A stretch of 64,000 bases of DNA from Symbiodinium microadriaticum (GCA_001939145.1 LSRX01000669.1:39626-103625); one strand, 5' to 3'; positions 29,860-40,936 are shown, counted from the stretch's first letter. A program made the numbers and translations. Notes: generated from the letters alone by a model not told the origin.

Positions 29860-30800
29860 CATAGTATAGTATACCCCAAAACCCTGTTCTAATTATTAAG
29901 GCCCCTATGTTAATATCGTTCCTCCGTTATGCCTGGAAGCCGTCAACCCATGGAAAGCCCCCACCTGCACCGTGAACAGACACTGACAGAACACACAACC
30001 CCACACAGTACCGTGAACCTTACACCTAACCTTGAAAGTACAGCAATAACTGTAGAGGCAGTGTTCAACAACGGTTTAGGGTTTAGGGTTCAGATTGAAC
30101 CTGAAAGCTCTACCCTCCAACTAACTCACAATGGATACTCAACCAAACAAAATCACGCTCTTTATGGCTTTACAGGTACCATACGGAGTACGTGAGGACA
30201 GCCATAAATCATCATAACCTCTCATTCATCCCTTAAACGACACTTCGAAACTCTAGCCAGACCCTGATCCTGAAGCCCTAAAGCACAAAGCCTTAAAACA
30301 AACCCTAAACCCTACACCCTAACATAACCCTTAGAGGAATCCTTAAAGGAAGCCTCCTAAGATCCCTTAAGGACTCCAAGAGGATCCCGGAAAGGGAACC
30401 CTCAAAGAAAAGGGAGCCCTTTCGGGAACGATGAAAGGAACCCTACCCCAAACAAGGGCTTCGGGTTTAGGGTTTAATAGTATAATGTAATATACAAAAT
30501 AAGACATAAAATAGTATAACAGATAATATCAGATAAGATAATATAACATAAGATAAGAGAAGATAGTTCAGGGTCCCTAAAGATAACCCTCAACTCTAAA
30601 CCCTCAAACCGAAAAAAAAGTAACCCTCAAACACTCCTTAGACCCTAAACTCTAAGCCCTTTAAAACCCATACTCCAAACATCCCTAAGCCCTAAGCTCT
30701 AAACGCCAAAGTCTAAACCCAACACATCCCTAAACCCGTAACCCAAACCCTCAAACCCTAAAAGGAACCCCCTAAACCCTAAACCCCTAAACTCTAAACT
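29860..30800. other. Downstream stretch without supportable exons
   Basis: Part of an inverted-repeat element (29862-29910), C-rich degenerate CCCTAAA patches (30240-30330, 30590-30795), a GATAATATA simple repeat (30475-30560) and direct repeats of CCTTAAAGGA type. The 3' UTR of the LHC gene should lie in its first part. Confidence 0.5.
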
Positions 30801-30806
30801 GCCGAG

Positions 30807-30867
30807 AGCGCCGCTGACCATTTGCACGGGCGCTCGAGGCTCCGACCGAGGCCCCCGGCCCAGAACG
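30807..30867 (+). CDS. Candidate exon, unrecognised
   Basis: Acceptor CTGCCGAG, strong donor AACG|GTGAGG. Reads SAADHLHGRSRLRPRPPAQN. Arg/Pro-rich. Family unknown; C-rich repeats precede it but no TTTAGGG follows closely. Confidence 0.4.
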
Positions 30868-30929
30868 GTGAGGGAGGGTAAAGCCTCCCGATATACGGGG
30901 ACGGAAATGACTCGGCTACGCCTCACACA

Positions 30930-31310
30930 ATGCGGACGTTAGTCCGTTACAATGAGGACCCCAAACCCAAGACCATTGAGGGCATCGTGCTTTTTTGGGT
31001 CTGTCTGGGGGGGGGGGTCTGGGGGGTACCCCCAGGGGTGTTTGGGGCCCCAGGCTGGCCGAATCCAGGGGCCCGCCAATTTTCACGAAAAGTTGCCAAA
31101 CCACAGCTTTGCTATGCTGTCAGAGTGCGAGAGGCGAAGTGTTTGTTGGGACCCTTGTTTCTCGTCGAGCGGCCGGCACAGGCCGCGAGGACCCACAACC
31201 CGACAGTAATCCATTTCAGCTCCGTTTTGCTGTGAAACGCACGTTTTCTGCAGAGCTGCGAGGGGAAGCAGAGAGCAAGAAAGGCCCCCTTGAGGGGGGT
31301 TGGGGGGTGA
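30930..31310. other. Unique GC-rich block, no clear gene
   Basis: Three overlapping plus-strand ORFs and a minus-strand one cross this block, which includes a G run (31005-31015). None has convincing splice edges. May include an exon but I cannot choose one. Confidence 0.35.
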
Positions 31311-31499
31311 ACCCTAAACCCTAATTGAGAATAGTTGGGGTGGTTGGGGCGGGACTACATGCTGACGCAAGCGCGCGATTAGTGGGTGCGCCCTTATTCC
31401 TAAAGTAAAAGGCGCACCCACCGCGCGCACACTGTCTACACACCCTAAACCCTAAACCCTAAACCCTAAACCCTNTTAAACGGAGTAGGATCCCGGGCT

Positions 31500-31800
31500 T
31501 CTAAGGGCATTTAAGGGGTTTAAAGGGTTTAAGGGGTTTGGGTTTTAGGGTTTTAGGGTGTTAGGGTTTAGGGGTTTTGGGTTTAGGGATTTAAGGGATT
31601 TAAAGGATTTAAGGGATTTAAGGGGTTACGGGGTTTAGGTTTTAGGGTTTTAGGGTTTAGGGTTTAGGGTGGGGTTTAGGGTTTTAGGTGTTTGGGGTTT
31701 AGGGGTTTAGGGTTTAGGGTTTAGGGTTTGGGGTTTAGGGTTTAGGGTTTAGGGGTTTAGGGTTTAGGGTTGGTTTAGGGTTTAGGGTTTAGGGGAACTA
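31500..31800 (+). repeat. TTTAGGG tract
   Basis: Dense TTTAGGG with TTTAAGGG variants; a single N lies just upstream at 31475 within a CCCTAAA tract (31440-31474). A 30-60-bp repeat with GGATATTCTGAGTTTGAGTG follows (31830-31930). Confidence 0.85.
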
Positions 31801-32184
31801 CTCTGAGTCTGTTTCAGTTTAGGGTTTTAGGATATTCTGAGTTTGAGTGTTTCAGGGTTTTAATATATTCTGAGTTTGAGTGTTTTGGAGCTTTAGGGTT
31901 TTAGGATATTCCGAGTTTTAGCGTTTTGGGGTTTAGGGTTTAGCAGGAGGTTGAGGGTTTATGAAGGCTCGGTGTTTAGGGGTTCAGGGCTCGCAAAGGA
32001 GTCAGCCTAGAAACGTGAGTCCGTGCTTTGTGTACCATGGTTTTGGTCGGGACCCGCAAACACGGATCAATCCGACCAACAAAAGAATCAGCAAGAGATG
32101 CCGCTTTGTGGGTCTAAGTACATCCAAATCTTGTACCCCAGCAGTTTAAGGGTCAGCTTACCAAACACTTACCTTACCTTAATT

Positions 32185-32310
32185 CTTGCCCTAAACCTTC
32201 AACCCTAAACCCTAAAGCTTAAACCTTCAAACCCTAAACCCTAAACCCTAAACATTAAACCTTCAACCTTAAACCCTAAACCTTAACCCTTCAAACCCTA
32301 AACCAAAAAA
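32185..32310 (+). repeat. CCCTAAA/CCTTCAAACC tract
   Basis: Degenerate C-rich telomere-like copies. Confidence 0.7.
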
Positions 32311-32437
32311 CCTACCTTGACTGTAAGGCCCTTTCGACCTCGTCTCTAGAACCTTTACCTCAGTCGTATATCGTATACCCTTTGAGCCCTCGAGGCACAA
32401 GCCCGCGATCTTTAGGGGCATAGGGTGAAGGGGTTTA

Positions 32438-32558
32438 TCTAGGACATTTTCAGGTGGGTAGATACCATTATAGGAGCCTGATAGAAGGTCTTTATACCTT
32501 GTCGAAGCCCTATAGAAGCCCTATATACCCTAAACTCCCCACCTGTAGGTTCCTTTAA
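32438..32558. repeat. Palindromic element, family E
   Basis: AGGACATTTTCAGGTGGGTA and CCCCACCTGTAGGTTCCTTT ends; inner TATAGAAGCCCTATATACCC. Confidence 0.8.
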
Positions 32559-32734
32559 TGTAGGGTATAGGGTTTTAAGTCTCCGAGTCTGAGGCCCCGT
32601 TCTCGTAGTCTTTCGGTGTAGGATTTAGGTGAAAGCCGGCTTCATATGCCAGCCCGACACTACACCCTGCATCCTACTCGTCCGCGGCTGGCTTCTGAAG
32701 TTCTCGTGCCGAGGATTTGCCAGCAAAACGGCGA

Positions 32735-32903
32735 TTACCCAGAGGACCCAATCAATATTATATATATATATATATATATATATCCCTTAACTAAGGAATA
32801 TACCTTAAATCACAGTAGTAAGGCCCCCATAATTAAAGGTATATTCCTTAATTAAGGTGTATTGGGTTCTCTGGGTGCCCTCCCCCCCCCCCCCCCCCCC
32901 CCC
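32735..32903. repeat. Palindromic element, family H, and poly-C
   Basis: ACCCAGAGGACCCAAT at the left and ATTGGGTTCTCTGGGTGCCC at the right, with AAGGAATATACCTTAA inside and an AT run; a C run of more than 20 follows (32882-32903). Related copy at 48364. Confidence 0.75.
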
Positions 32904-33339
32904 GACGTGTTGGAGAGTCTAGGGTTCTTGACAAGGGGTAGTTACCTGCAGTTGGGTTCTGCAGGTGTTCTAGCAGGGTTCTGCTATACTGAACCCTAAA
33001 CCCTAAACCATGAACCATAAGGGTTCTATACTACACCCTACACCATAAGCCATGAGGGTTCTATACTAAACCCTACAAGCCCTAAACCATAAACCTCTAG
33101 GGCTCTATAAGGATCAAGGTTCTGTAAGGGGTTTCTACGGTTCGGCTCGTGGATAGTGGTGTGGGGCCTTCGAAAAGATGGGGGGGCTCCCACTAAGAAT
33201 ATGACGAGGGTTTAGCAGTTCGGGTTTAGGCCTGAACCCTAAACCCTAAACCGTTTAGGGTTAAGGGTATATAAGACTAATTTTCAGCTCTGCTGCTGCG
33301 GGTTCTGGGCTGTTTGTCTCTACTTGCAGCATTTTTGGA

Positions 33340-33640
33340 GTGTTTTCCCTCAACCCTAGACCCCTACAACCCTAAGACCCTAAACCCTAAACCCTAAAGC
33401 CCTAAACCCTAAAGAGTACGGGTTCAGGATAGCCTTTGTCTGCCGTCTCTGAATCTCAGCTGGAGGATGCTTTTTGGCCTAGACCCTACCCTAAAACCCT
33501 AAACCTTAAAGCCCTAAAACCCTAAAGCCCTAAAGCCCTAAAGCCGTAAAACCCAAAACCTGCAAGCCCTAAAGCCTTAAAAGCTTAACGCCTTAAAACC
33601 CTAAAGCCCATAGCCCTGAGCCCTAAAGCCCTAAAGCCTA
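33340..33640 (+). repeat. CCCTAAA / CCCTAAAGCC tracts
   Basis: Two C-rich blocks flank a short island (33430-33478) reading DSLCLPSLNLSWRMLFG after a TTCAG, a possible micro-exon. A further island at about 33643-33715 and TTTAGGG copies (33725-33830) follow. Confidence 0.65.
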
Positions 33641-33959
33641 AAGTTGCGATGGGTCGCAATTTTTGTGGGACGACCTGCAGCAAAGGCTGTAGAGCCTAGG
33701 CTTCATGGATCAAGGCATTGGGTTTGGGGTGTTTAAGGCTTTAGGATTTTAGGGCTTTTGGGTTTTAGGGTTTTAGGGTTTAGGCCTAGTTCAGGGTGTT
33801 AGGGTTTAGGTTTGGGTTTGGGGGGGTGTTGTGGCGGTATGTAGACTGGCTGCACTACTCTATTTGGAGACGTGCCTTGTCGAAATGTGTAGAATTGGTG
33901 ATTTGGTGCCTGTGATATATGTGGATTGCTAAGGAATGCACCTGTATTTCTCGAAGCAC

Positions 33960-34070
33960 CCATATCAAGGTCCATAGGGACAATGTGCTATATATATATA
34001 TATATATACATTCATATACATACATATATATATATATAGAAACACACATACCATACAGATATACGACGAA
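33960..34070. repeat. TA/CATA microsatellites
   Basis: (TA)n and CATATA runs. The two long ORFs that overlap here on opposite strands are driven by these repeats. Confidence 0.85.
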
Positions 34071-34668
34071 TATACACACGCGTAAGGCAAAGCCCCCCAC
34101 AAACACCTCAACTATACTCCCCCTCCCCGGCATCGTTCCCCCGAAGAAACACATCTGTGACTCTAATACAGGGGCCCAAATGTTTACCCATACTACTTTG
34201 GGGTTCGTTGTTAGAATTATAGTATACTGGAACATGCCCCAGGATCCCATAGCACTTATTACAGCCCTATATTACACCTCAGCTTCCCTTAGCCTTCTAT
34301 ACCCCAAACCACAGTGCTGCCTGTGTGGGGCGGGGGGGCCCTTTGAGTGACGCCTTTGTCGGAACGCCTCGGCACTGCCAGTCGGAAGGGACCTCCCATC
34401 TTCTTTGTGCAGCTTCTCGGCTCTAGCGAAGCCGACAAAGGTTTTTTGTTGGTGGGTTACCTGTTCCCCTAACGCCTCACGTGGTTTCGTGGCCCCAAAA
34501 CCCCAATCCCAAATCCGCAACCCTGAAGGCACAAACCATAAGGAAGCCCCTTCCCTACAGAACCCTGGCAAAATTCGTAGCCCTTACCAAACCTCTGAAG
34601 GAACCTTAGTAAACTTGAACCCTTACAGTTCGCAGCCTTGAAGCCCCCAAACCCAGAAATCCTACCAG

Positions 34669-34801
34669 CGCTCCGTCGCTGTTTAATCCGAAAGTTCGAG
34701 CCAAGAGCCCGGCTGTACTTTTTGAGAATGGTCACGTTGGAGGCGCGCGGAGGGGAGGGGGCCGGGGCCCCTTGGACCAGAGCTTCTCCATGCGTTTTAG
34801 C
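34669..34801 (+). CDS. Candidate exon 1 of a linked trio
   Basis: Acceptor CCTACCAG, donor TTTTAGC|GTTTTT. Reads APSLFNPKVRAKSPAVLFEN, GHVGGARRGGGRGPLDQSFS, MRFS. Ends in phase 0, matching 34885. The opposite strand is also open, so strand is inferred from the splice chain. Function unknown. Confidence 0.45.
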
Positions 34802-34884
34802 GTTTTTTTGTTCATGACCCCTTGCCAAATCCTAAACCCTAAACCCTAAACCCTCCTCAACCGCCTAAACCTCTAGAGCTGCAG

Positions 34885-34937
34885 CTGTTTGAGAACCCCA
34901 AGGTGCCACGGATCACGGAGGATAGAAGCTCAAACCG
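34885..34937 (+). CDS. Candidate exon 2 of a linked trio
   Basis: Acceptor AGAGCTGCAG, donor AACCG|GTGGGA. Reads LFENPKVPRITEDRSSN plus two bases; phase 2, matching 35451. The 83-nt intron before it carries CCCTAAA copies. Protein-like but not recognised. Confidence 0.55.
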
Positions 34938-35151
34938 GTGGGAGTTGCTCCCTGGGTCTTGGGCTTTCTGGGGGAGGGTTTCGGCTTTGGGGGCTAGGGT
35001 CTGGGATCTCACTACAAGGGTCCAGGAGGTGTAGGGTAGACTCCAGACCACAGGCGTTCTGCACCCTGAGCCCTAAACCATGAATCGTGACTTCTCCAGC
35101 TTCACCTAGAGCCCTACACCCCTAAACCCTAAACCTTAAATCTTAAACCCT

Positions 35152-35262
35152 ATACCCAAAGGGTCCTAGGTAGTGTTATGGGGGGATACTTTCCCAAATC
35201 ATAATAACAATTCCTAATATAGAAACCCTACATTCTACTATATAGGTACTTTGGACCCTTTG
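35152..35262. repeat. Palindromic element, family D
   Basis: CCCAAAGGGTCCTAGGTAGT and GTACTTTGGACCCTTTGGG ends; followed by CCTTATAACCCCTAAACCTT repeats. Confidence 0.8.
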
Positions 35263-35450
35263 GGATAATCCCCAAACCTTGTGCACCTTATAACCCCTAA
35301 ACCTTAAACCTTAAACCCTATAATCCCCAAACCTTTTACACCTTATAACCCCTAAACCTTAAACCTTAAACCCTATAATCCTTAGACTTTAAACCCTAAA
35401 CCTTATTATAATCCCCAAACCCTAAACCCAAAGAGCCCCTGTAAGTCCAG

Positions 35451-35508
35451 CGCAGGCAACGGAGCCAGGGTTGCCGCGCTCTTGGGTCGAGGGTTCGTGG
35501 CAGCCACG
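35451..35508 (+). CDS. Candidate exon 3 of a linked trio
   Basis: Acceptor GTAAGTCCAG, donor GCCACG|GTTTAG. Reads AGNGARVAALLGRGFVAAT, a Gly/Ala-rich hydrophobic segment. Joins to 34885-34937 as DRSSNR-AGNGARV. TTTAGGG copies (35520-35615) start 12 nt after the donor. Confidence 0.55.
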
Positions 35509-35737
35509 GTTTAGGAGTGTAGGCTTTCGGGGTCTAGGGTGTAGGGTTTAGGGGTTTAGGGTTCAGGCTTTGGGTTTAGGGCTTAGGGGTTTAGGGTTTA
35601 GGGGTTTAAGGGGGATCATGATTTAGGGGTTAGGGGCTTAAGGGGGGTATACGCTTAGTGGCATCGGCACGGACGTTCTGACGTAACTTTCGTACGTACT
35701 GAAATCGTGCGTTCTGAGACCGCACGTTCTGAAAGTT

Positions 35738-36001
35738 ATGTTCAAGTTGCACCTTTTGGCCCTGAGTTGTAGTCTGCTTGCATTGGCCTGGTGCATCATG
35801 GCAAGAGAGCCGCTACATGCTGCTCTTGCAGCAGATCTCGAGCGGCTGGGACATGATGCGGCTGCGGTGGCTGCTGGCACATGGCCTACTCGAAAGCTGA
35901 ATGACAGGAGTCTGCAGTTTCTCAGAGGCCGGACACTCCATGCGTTTCTTGGTCCCCTCAAAACGCACGCCGAGGCAGTGTGTCTGAAGGCCCATCCATA
36001 A
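35738..36001 (+). CDS. Intact 87-codon ORF with signal-peptide-like start
   Basis: ATG to TAA without interruption, one of the few complete ORFs here that is not repeat-driven. Starts MFKLHLLALSCSLLALAWCI, a short basic start followed by a hydrophobic run, as in signal peptides or membrane anchors. It continues as a helical Ala/Leu-rich part (REPLHAALAADLERLGHDAA) and a basic tail. No known family comes to mind. It lies between a TTTAGGG tract and the 8-bp satellite. It could be a small secreted or organelle-targeted protein or a large exon. Confidence 0.5.
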   Translation: MFKLHLLALSCSLLALAWCIMAREPLHAALAADLERLGHDAAAVAAGTWPTRKLNDRSLQFLRGRTLHAFLGPLKTHAEAVCLKAHP

Positions 36002-36058
36002 ACGTATTGTGCCAGAAAGTACAAACTATAGAAACTGTAAAAGTGGACGCGGATTGGN

Positions 36059-39000
36059 CTGTGTGTCTGTGTGTCTGTGTGTCTGTGTGTCTGTGTGTCT
36101 GTGTGTCTGTGTGTCTGTGTGTCTGTGTGTCTGTGTGTCTGTGTGTCTGTGTGTCTGTGTGTCTGTGTGTCTGTGTGTCTGTGTGTCTGTGTGTCTGTGT
36201 GTCTGTGTGTCTGTGTGTCTGTGTGTCTGTGTGTCTGTGTGTCTGTGTGTCTGTGTGTCTGTGTGTCTGTGTGTCTGTGTGTCTGTGTGTCTGTGTGTCT
36301 GTGTGTCTGTGTGTCTGTGTGTCTGTGTGTCTGTGTGTCTGTGTGTCTGTGTGTCTGTGTGTCTGTGTGTCTGTGTGTCTGTGTGTCTGTGTGTCTGTGT
36401 GTCTGTGTGTCTGTGTGTCTGTGTGTCTGTGTGTCTGTGTGTCTGTGTGTCTGTGTGTCTGTGTGTCTGTGTGTCTGTGTGTCTGTGTGTCTGTGTGTCT
36501 GTGTGTCTGTGTGTCTGTGTGTCTGTGTGTCTGTGTGTCTGTGTGTCTGTGTGTCTGTGTGTCTGTGTGTCTGTGTGTCTGTGTGTCTGTGTGTCTGTGT
36601 GTCTGTGTGTCTGTGTGTCTGTGTGTCTGTGTGTCTGTGTGTCTGTGTGTCTGTGTGTCTGTGTGTCTGTGTGTCTGTGTGTCTGTGTGTCTGTGTGTCT
36701 GTGTGTCTGTGTGTCTGTGTGTCTGTGTGTCTGTGTGTCTGTGTGTCTGTGTGTCTGTGTGTCTGTGTGTCTGTGTGTCTGTGTGTCTGTGTGTCTGTGT
36801 GTCTGTGTGTCTGTGTGTCTGTGTGTCTGTGTGTCTGTGTGTCTGTGTGTCTGTGTGTCTGTGTGTCTGTGTGTCTGTGTGTCTGTGTGTCTGTGTGTCT
36901 GTGTGTCTGTGTGTCTGTGTGTCTGTGTGTCTGTGTGTCTGTGTGTCTGTGTGTCTGTGTGTCTGTGTGTCTGTGTGTCTGTGTGTCTGTGTGTCTGTGT
37001 GTCTGTGTGTCTGTGTGTCTGTGTGTCTGTGTGTCTGTGTGTCTGTGTGTCTGTGTGTCTGTGTGTCTGTGTGTCTGTGTGTCTGTGTGTCTGTGTGTCT
37101 GTGTGTCTGTGTGTCTGTGTGTCTGTGTGTCTGTGTGTCTGTGTGTCTGTGTGTCTGTGTGTCTGTGTGTCTGTGTGTCTGTGTGTCTGTGTGTCTGTGT
37201 GTCTGTGTGTCTGTGTGTCTGTGTGTCTGTGTGTCTGTGTGTCTGTGTGTCTGTGTGTCTGTGTGTCTGTGTGTCTGTGTGTCTGTGTGTCTGTGTGTCT
37301 GTGTGTCTGTGTGTCTGTGTGTCTGTGTGTCTGTGTGTCTGTGTGTCTGTGTGTCTGTGTGTCTGTGTGTCTGTGTGTCTGTGTGTCTGTGTGTCTGTGT
37401 GTCTGTGTGTCTGTGTGTCTGTGTGTCTGTGTGTCTGTGTGTCTGTGTGTCTGTGTGTCTGTGTGTCTGTGTGTCTGTGTGTCTGTGTGTCTGTGTGTCT
37501 GTGTGTCTGTGTGTCTGTGTGTCTGTGTGTCTGTGTGTCTGTGTGTCTGTGTGTCTGTGTGTCTGTGTGTCTGTGTGTCTGTGTGTCTGTGTGTCTGTGT
37601 GTCTGTGTGTCTGTGTGTCTGTGTGTCTGTGTGTCTGTGTGTCTGTGTGTCTGTGTGTCTGTGTGTCTGTGTGTCTGTGTGTCTGTGTGTCTGTGTGTCT
37701 GTGTGTCTGTGTGTCTGTGTGTCTGTGTGTCTGTGTGTCTGTGTGTCTGTGTGTCTGTGTGTCTGTGTGTCTGTGTGTCTGTGTGTCTGTGTGTCTGTGT
37801 GTCTGTGTGTCTGTGTGTCTGTGTGTCTGTGTGTCTGTGTGTCTGTGTGTCTGTGTGTCTGTGTGTCTGTGTGTCTGTGTGTCTGTGTGTCTGTGTGTCT
37901 GTGTGTCTGTGTGTCTGTGTGTCTGTGTGTCTGTGTGTCTGTGTGTCTGTGTGTCTGTGTGTCTGTGTGTCTGTGTGTCTGTGTGTCTGTGTGTCTGTGT
38001 GTCTGTGTGTCTGTGTGTCTGTGTGTCTGTGTGTCTGTGTGTCTGTGTGTCTGTGTGTCTGTGTGTCTGTGTGTCTGTGTGTCTGTGTGTCTGTGTGTCT
38101 GTGTGTCTGTGTGTCTGTGTGTCTGTGTGTCTGTGTGTCTGTGTGTCTGTGTGTCTGTGTGTCTGTGTGTCTGTGTGTCTGTGTGTCTGTGTGTCTGTGT
38201 GTCTGTGTGTCTGTGTGTCTGTGTGTCTGTGTGTCTGTGTGTCTGTGTGTCTGTGTGTCTGTGTGTCTGTGTGTCTGTGTGTCTGTGTGTCTGTGTGTCT
38301 GTGTGTCTGTGTGTCTGTGTGTCTGTGTGTCTGTGTGTCTGTGTGTCTGTGTGTCTGTGTGTCTGTGTGTCTGTGTGTCTGTGTGTCTGTGTGTCTGTGT
38401 GTCTGTGTGTCTGTGTGTCTGTGTGTCTGTGTGTCTGTGTGTCTGTGTGTCTGTGTGTCTGTGTGTCTGTGTGTCTGTGTGTCTGTGTGTCTGTGTGTCT
38501 GTGTGTCTGTGTGTCTGTGTGTCTGTGTGTCTGTGTGTCTGTGTGTCTGTGTGTCTGTGTGTCTGTGTGTCTGTGTGTCTGTGTGTCTGTGTGTCTGTGT
38601 GTCTGTGTGTCTGTGTGTCTGTGTGTCTGTGTGTCTGTGTGTCTGTGTGTCTGTGTGTCTGTGTGTCTGTGTGTCTGTGTGTCTGTGTGTCTGTGTGTCT
38701 GTGTGTCTGTGTGTCTGTGTGTCTGTGTGTCTGTGTGTCTGTGTGTCTGTGTGTCTGTGTGTCTGTGTGTCTGTGTGTCTGTGTGTCTGTGTGTCTGTGT
38801 GTCTGTGTGTCTGTGTGTCTGTGTGTCTGTGTGTCTGTGTGTCTGTGTGTCTGTGTGTCTGTGTGTCTGTGTGTCTGTGTGTCTGTGTGTCTGTGTGTCT
38901 GTGTGTCTGTGTGTCTGTGTGTCTGTGTGTCTGTGTGTCTGTGTGTCTGTGTGTCTGTGTGTCTGTGTGTCTGTGTGTCTGTGTGTCTGTGTGTCTGTGT

Positions 39001-39182
39001 GTCTGTGTGTCTGTGTGTCTGTGTGTCTGTGTGTCTGTGTGTCTGTGTGTCTGTGTGTCTGTGTGTCTGTGTGTCTGTGTGTCTGTGTGTCTGTGTGTCT
39101 GTGTGTCTGTGTGTCTGTGTGTCTGTGTGTCTGTGTGTCTGTGTGTCTGTGTGTCTGTGTGTCTGTGTGTCTGTGTGTCTGT
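36059..39182 (+). repeat. Perfect (GTGTGTCT)n satellite, ~3.1 kb, ~390 units
   Basis: An 8-bp unit repeats without one visible error for about 3,120 bases, preceded by a single N at 36058. The very long ORFs over it on both strands (repeats of VCLCVCVS or THRHTDTQ) follow from the absence of stops in the unit and are not genes. The perfection suggests either very recent expansion or an assembly-filled stretch. Confidence 0.97.
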
Positions 39183-39398
39183 ATGTATGTATGTATGTAT
39201 GTATGTGTGTGTGTGTATGCATGCATGCACGCACAAACACACATATAAACAATACACACACAAGATTAGACAGATAAATAGGTTGATGGGTTAGATAGAT
39301 AGACAGATAGATAGGTTGATAAATTCGATAGATAGGTAGACAGATAGATAGATAGATAGATAGACAAGATCAATAGATAGATAGGTAGGTAGGATAGC

Positions 39399-39436
<38 letters not shown>

Positions 39437-39660
39437 TAGATAGATAGATAGATAGATAGATTGGCTGATAGGTTGATGGGTAGATAGGTAGATAGGTGGA
39501 TTGGTAGACAGACAGATAGATAGATAGATAGATAGAGAGATAGAGAGATAGAGAGGTAGAGAGATGGAGAGATGGATAGATGGATGAATAGATAGATCGA
39601 TCGGTAGATCGATCGATCGAAAGACAGATAGATAGATCGATAGATCGACAGATAGTAGAC
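39181..39660. repeat. GTAT, GATA, GAGA microsatellite cluster
   Basis: (GTAT)n, then GATA-type units with a (GA)n run at 39402-39431. Follows the 8-bp satellite without unique sequence between. Confidence 0.95.
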
Positions 39661-39680
39661 GATCATAGGACCCTTAGAAG

Positions 39681-39770
39681 CTTTTAAGTCGACTGAGGCA
39701 TCACGCTGCCCCTTCAGAGCCGCGTCTGCCACCGACGGTGGCCGTCAGGCGGCTTACGTCTTGTCTTACG
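39681..39770 (+). CDS. Candidate exon, unrecognised
   Basis: Acceptor CCCTTAGAAG, donor CTTACG|GTTGAT, phase 1. Reads FKSTEASRCPFRAASATDGG then RQAAYVLSY. Looks coding; TTTAGGG-like copies follow. Confidence 0.5.
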
Positions 39771-39927
39771 GTTGATGGGTTTCGGGCTTCATAGAAGGGC
39801 TGAGGGTTTCGGGCTTTAGGTTTCGGGCTTCATATCGGTTTAGGGTTTAGGGTTTCGGGCTTCATATAGGGGCCTTAATAATTAGAATGGGTATGCAATT
39901 ACGATAAGGAACCCACCCTAAAGAATA

Positions 39928-40035
39928 CGGTTGATGATACGAACCCTGCATTACCCATAATAAGGAATATACCATAATTCCCATAGTTAAGGCTCCTTAA
40001 GGTAATGTCAGGATTTCTATCATCAACAGTATGGC
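39928..40035. repeat. Palindromic element, family F
   Basis: TGATACGAACCCTGCATTAC, AATAAGGAATATACCATAAT and the complementary AATGTCAGGATTTCTATCAT. Confidence 0.75.
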
Positions 40036-40105
40036 GTGTACGAGTCTCGGGTTTTAAGCTTAGGGTTTTAAGGTTAGGGTTTAAAGTTAGGATGGTCGTA
40101 GGGTC

Positions 40106-40192
40106 TACCCAGAGACTCCATAGTAGTTCCTTTGGGATTACCTTATGGGATCCTAAACATAAACCACAAAAGAACTACTATGGGTAGGCTTT
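40106..40192. repeat. Palindromic element, family A variant
   Basis: GACTCCATAGTAGTTCCTTT at the left, AAAGAACTACTATGGG at the right. The stretch 40200-40620 has TTTAGGG-type copies only. Confidence 0.65.
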
Positions 40193-40624
40193 CAATGTTA
40201 GGGCTTTGGGAGTTCATGTGCGGGCTTAGGGTTTTGCTATCAGGTGGGTCTAGGGTTTTAAGGTCAGGATTCACGGTTTCAATGTTAATTCGGGAGGGCT
40301 TTAGAGTCTTGGGCTTTCAGTTGCTTGCGGATTTGAAGTGTTCGGGTTTGCTTGTTTTTTTAAAGGGCTTTTTGGTTGGGCGTTTGGTGAGTTTAGGGTT
40401 CAGAGCTTGGGGCTTTGCTTGGGTTTAGGTGCTTCGGCTTTTTTTATGGGTCTAAGGCTTAGAGCTCGCGCTTTTATGGGTTTGGGGGTCAGGGTTCAGG
40501 CATTGGGCGCCCTAAACCCTATAAACCCTAAACTTTTAGGGTATTTAGGGTTTAGGGTTTAGGGCACAACTTTACGGCCCTAAGGAACCCTGCAGTGGAT
40601 TTCCCTCAGGGTCCATGTGCCCAA

Positions 40625-40735
40625 ATGGCTAGTTCTCTAAATTCGGGTCCCCGCTTTAGGTTCCGAATATAGAACGGCACCCTTGCAAAAACGGCCCGAA
40701 AAGTGACCTTAATTTAGAGAACTACCCAAATGGCA
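40625..40735. repeat. Palindromic element, family G
   Basis: TAGTTCTCTAAATTCGGGTC mirrored by GACCTTAATTTAGAGAACTA around TATAGAACGGCACCC. An AT microsatellite (40760-40795) follows. Confidence 0.7.
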
Positions 40736-40758
40736 TACAGTCGGCATTAACGTAGTTC

Positions 40759-40789
<31 letters not shown>

Positions 40790-40936
40790 GATAGAGATAG
40801 GGACTTTGAGGCCAAAGTATATGTGCTTGGAGCCTTATACCTATGCCCTTCACCCCAAACCCTTATACAGAACTCGGAACCCTTGCAGTAACCCTCGACG
40901 GAACCCGTAAAGGAACTCCCTTACATGGACCCTTAG

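Noticed and set aside
30930-31310. Coding exon in the GC-rich block
   Set aside because: Three competing frames, a long G run and no clear splice sites prevent a supported call.
33855-34250. 131-143-codon ORFs on opposite strands
   Set aside because: Overlap each other, centred on TA/CATA microsatellites with Tyr-Ile repeats; no splice or codon support.
36059-39182. CRISPR-like array
   Set aside because: Units are 8 bp with no spacers; it is a microsatellite in eukaryotic DNA.
35638-39294. ORFs of 1068-1207 codons on both strands
   Set aside because: They are translations of the 8-bp GTGTGTCT satellite, which lacks stops in any frame; composition is a pure repeat of VCLCVCVS or THRHTDTQ.
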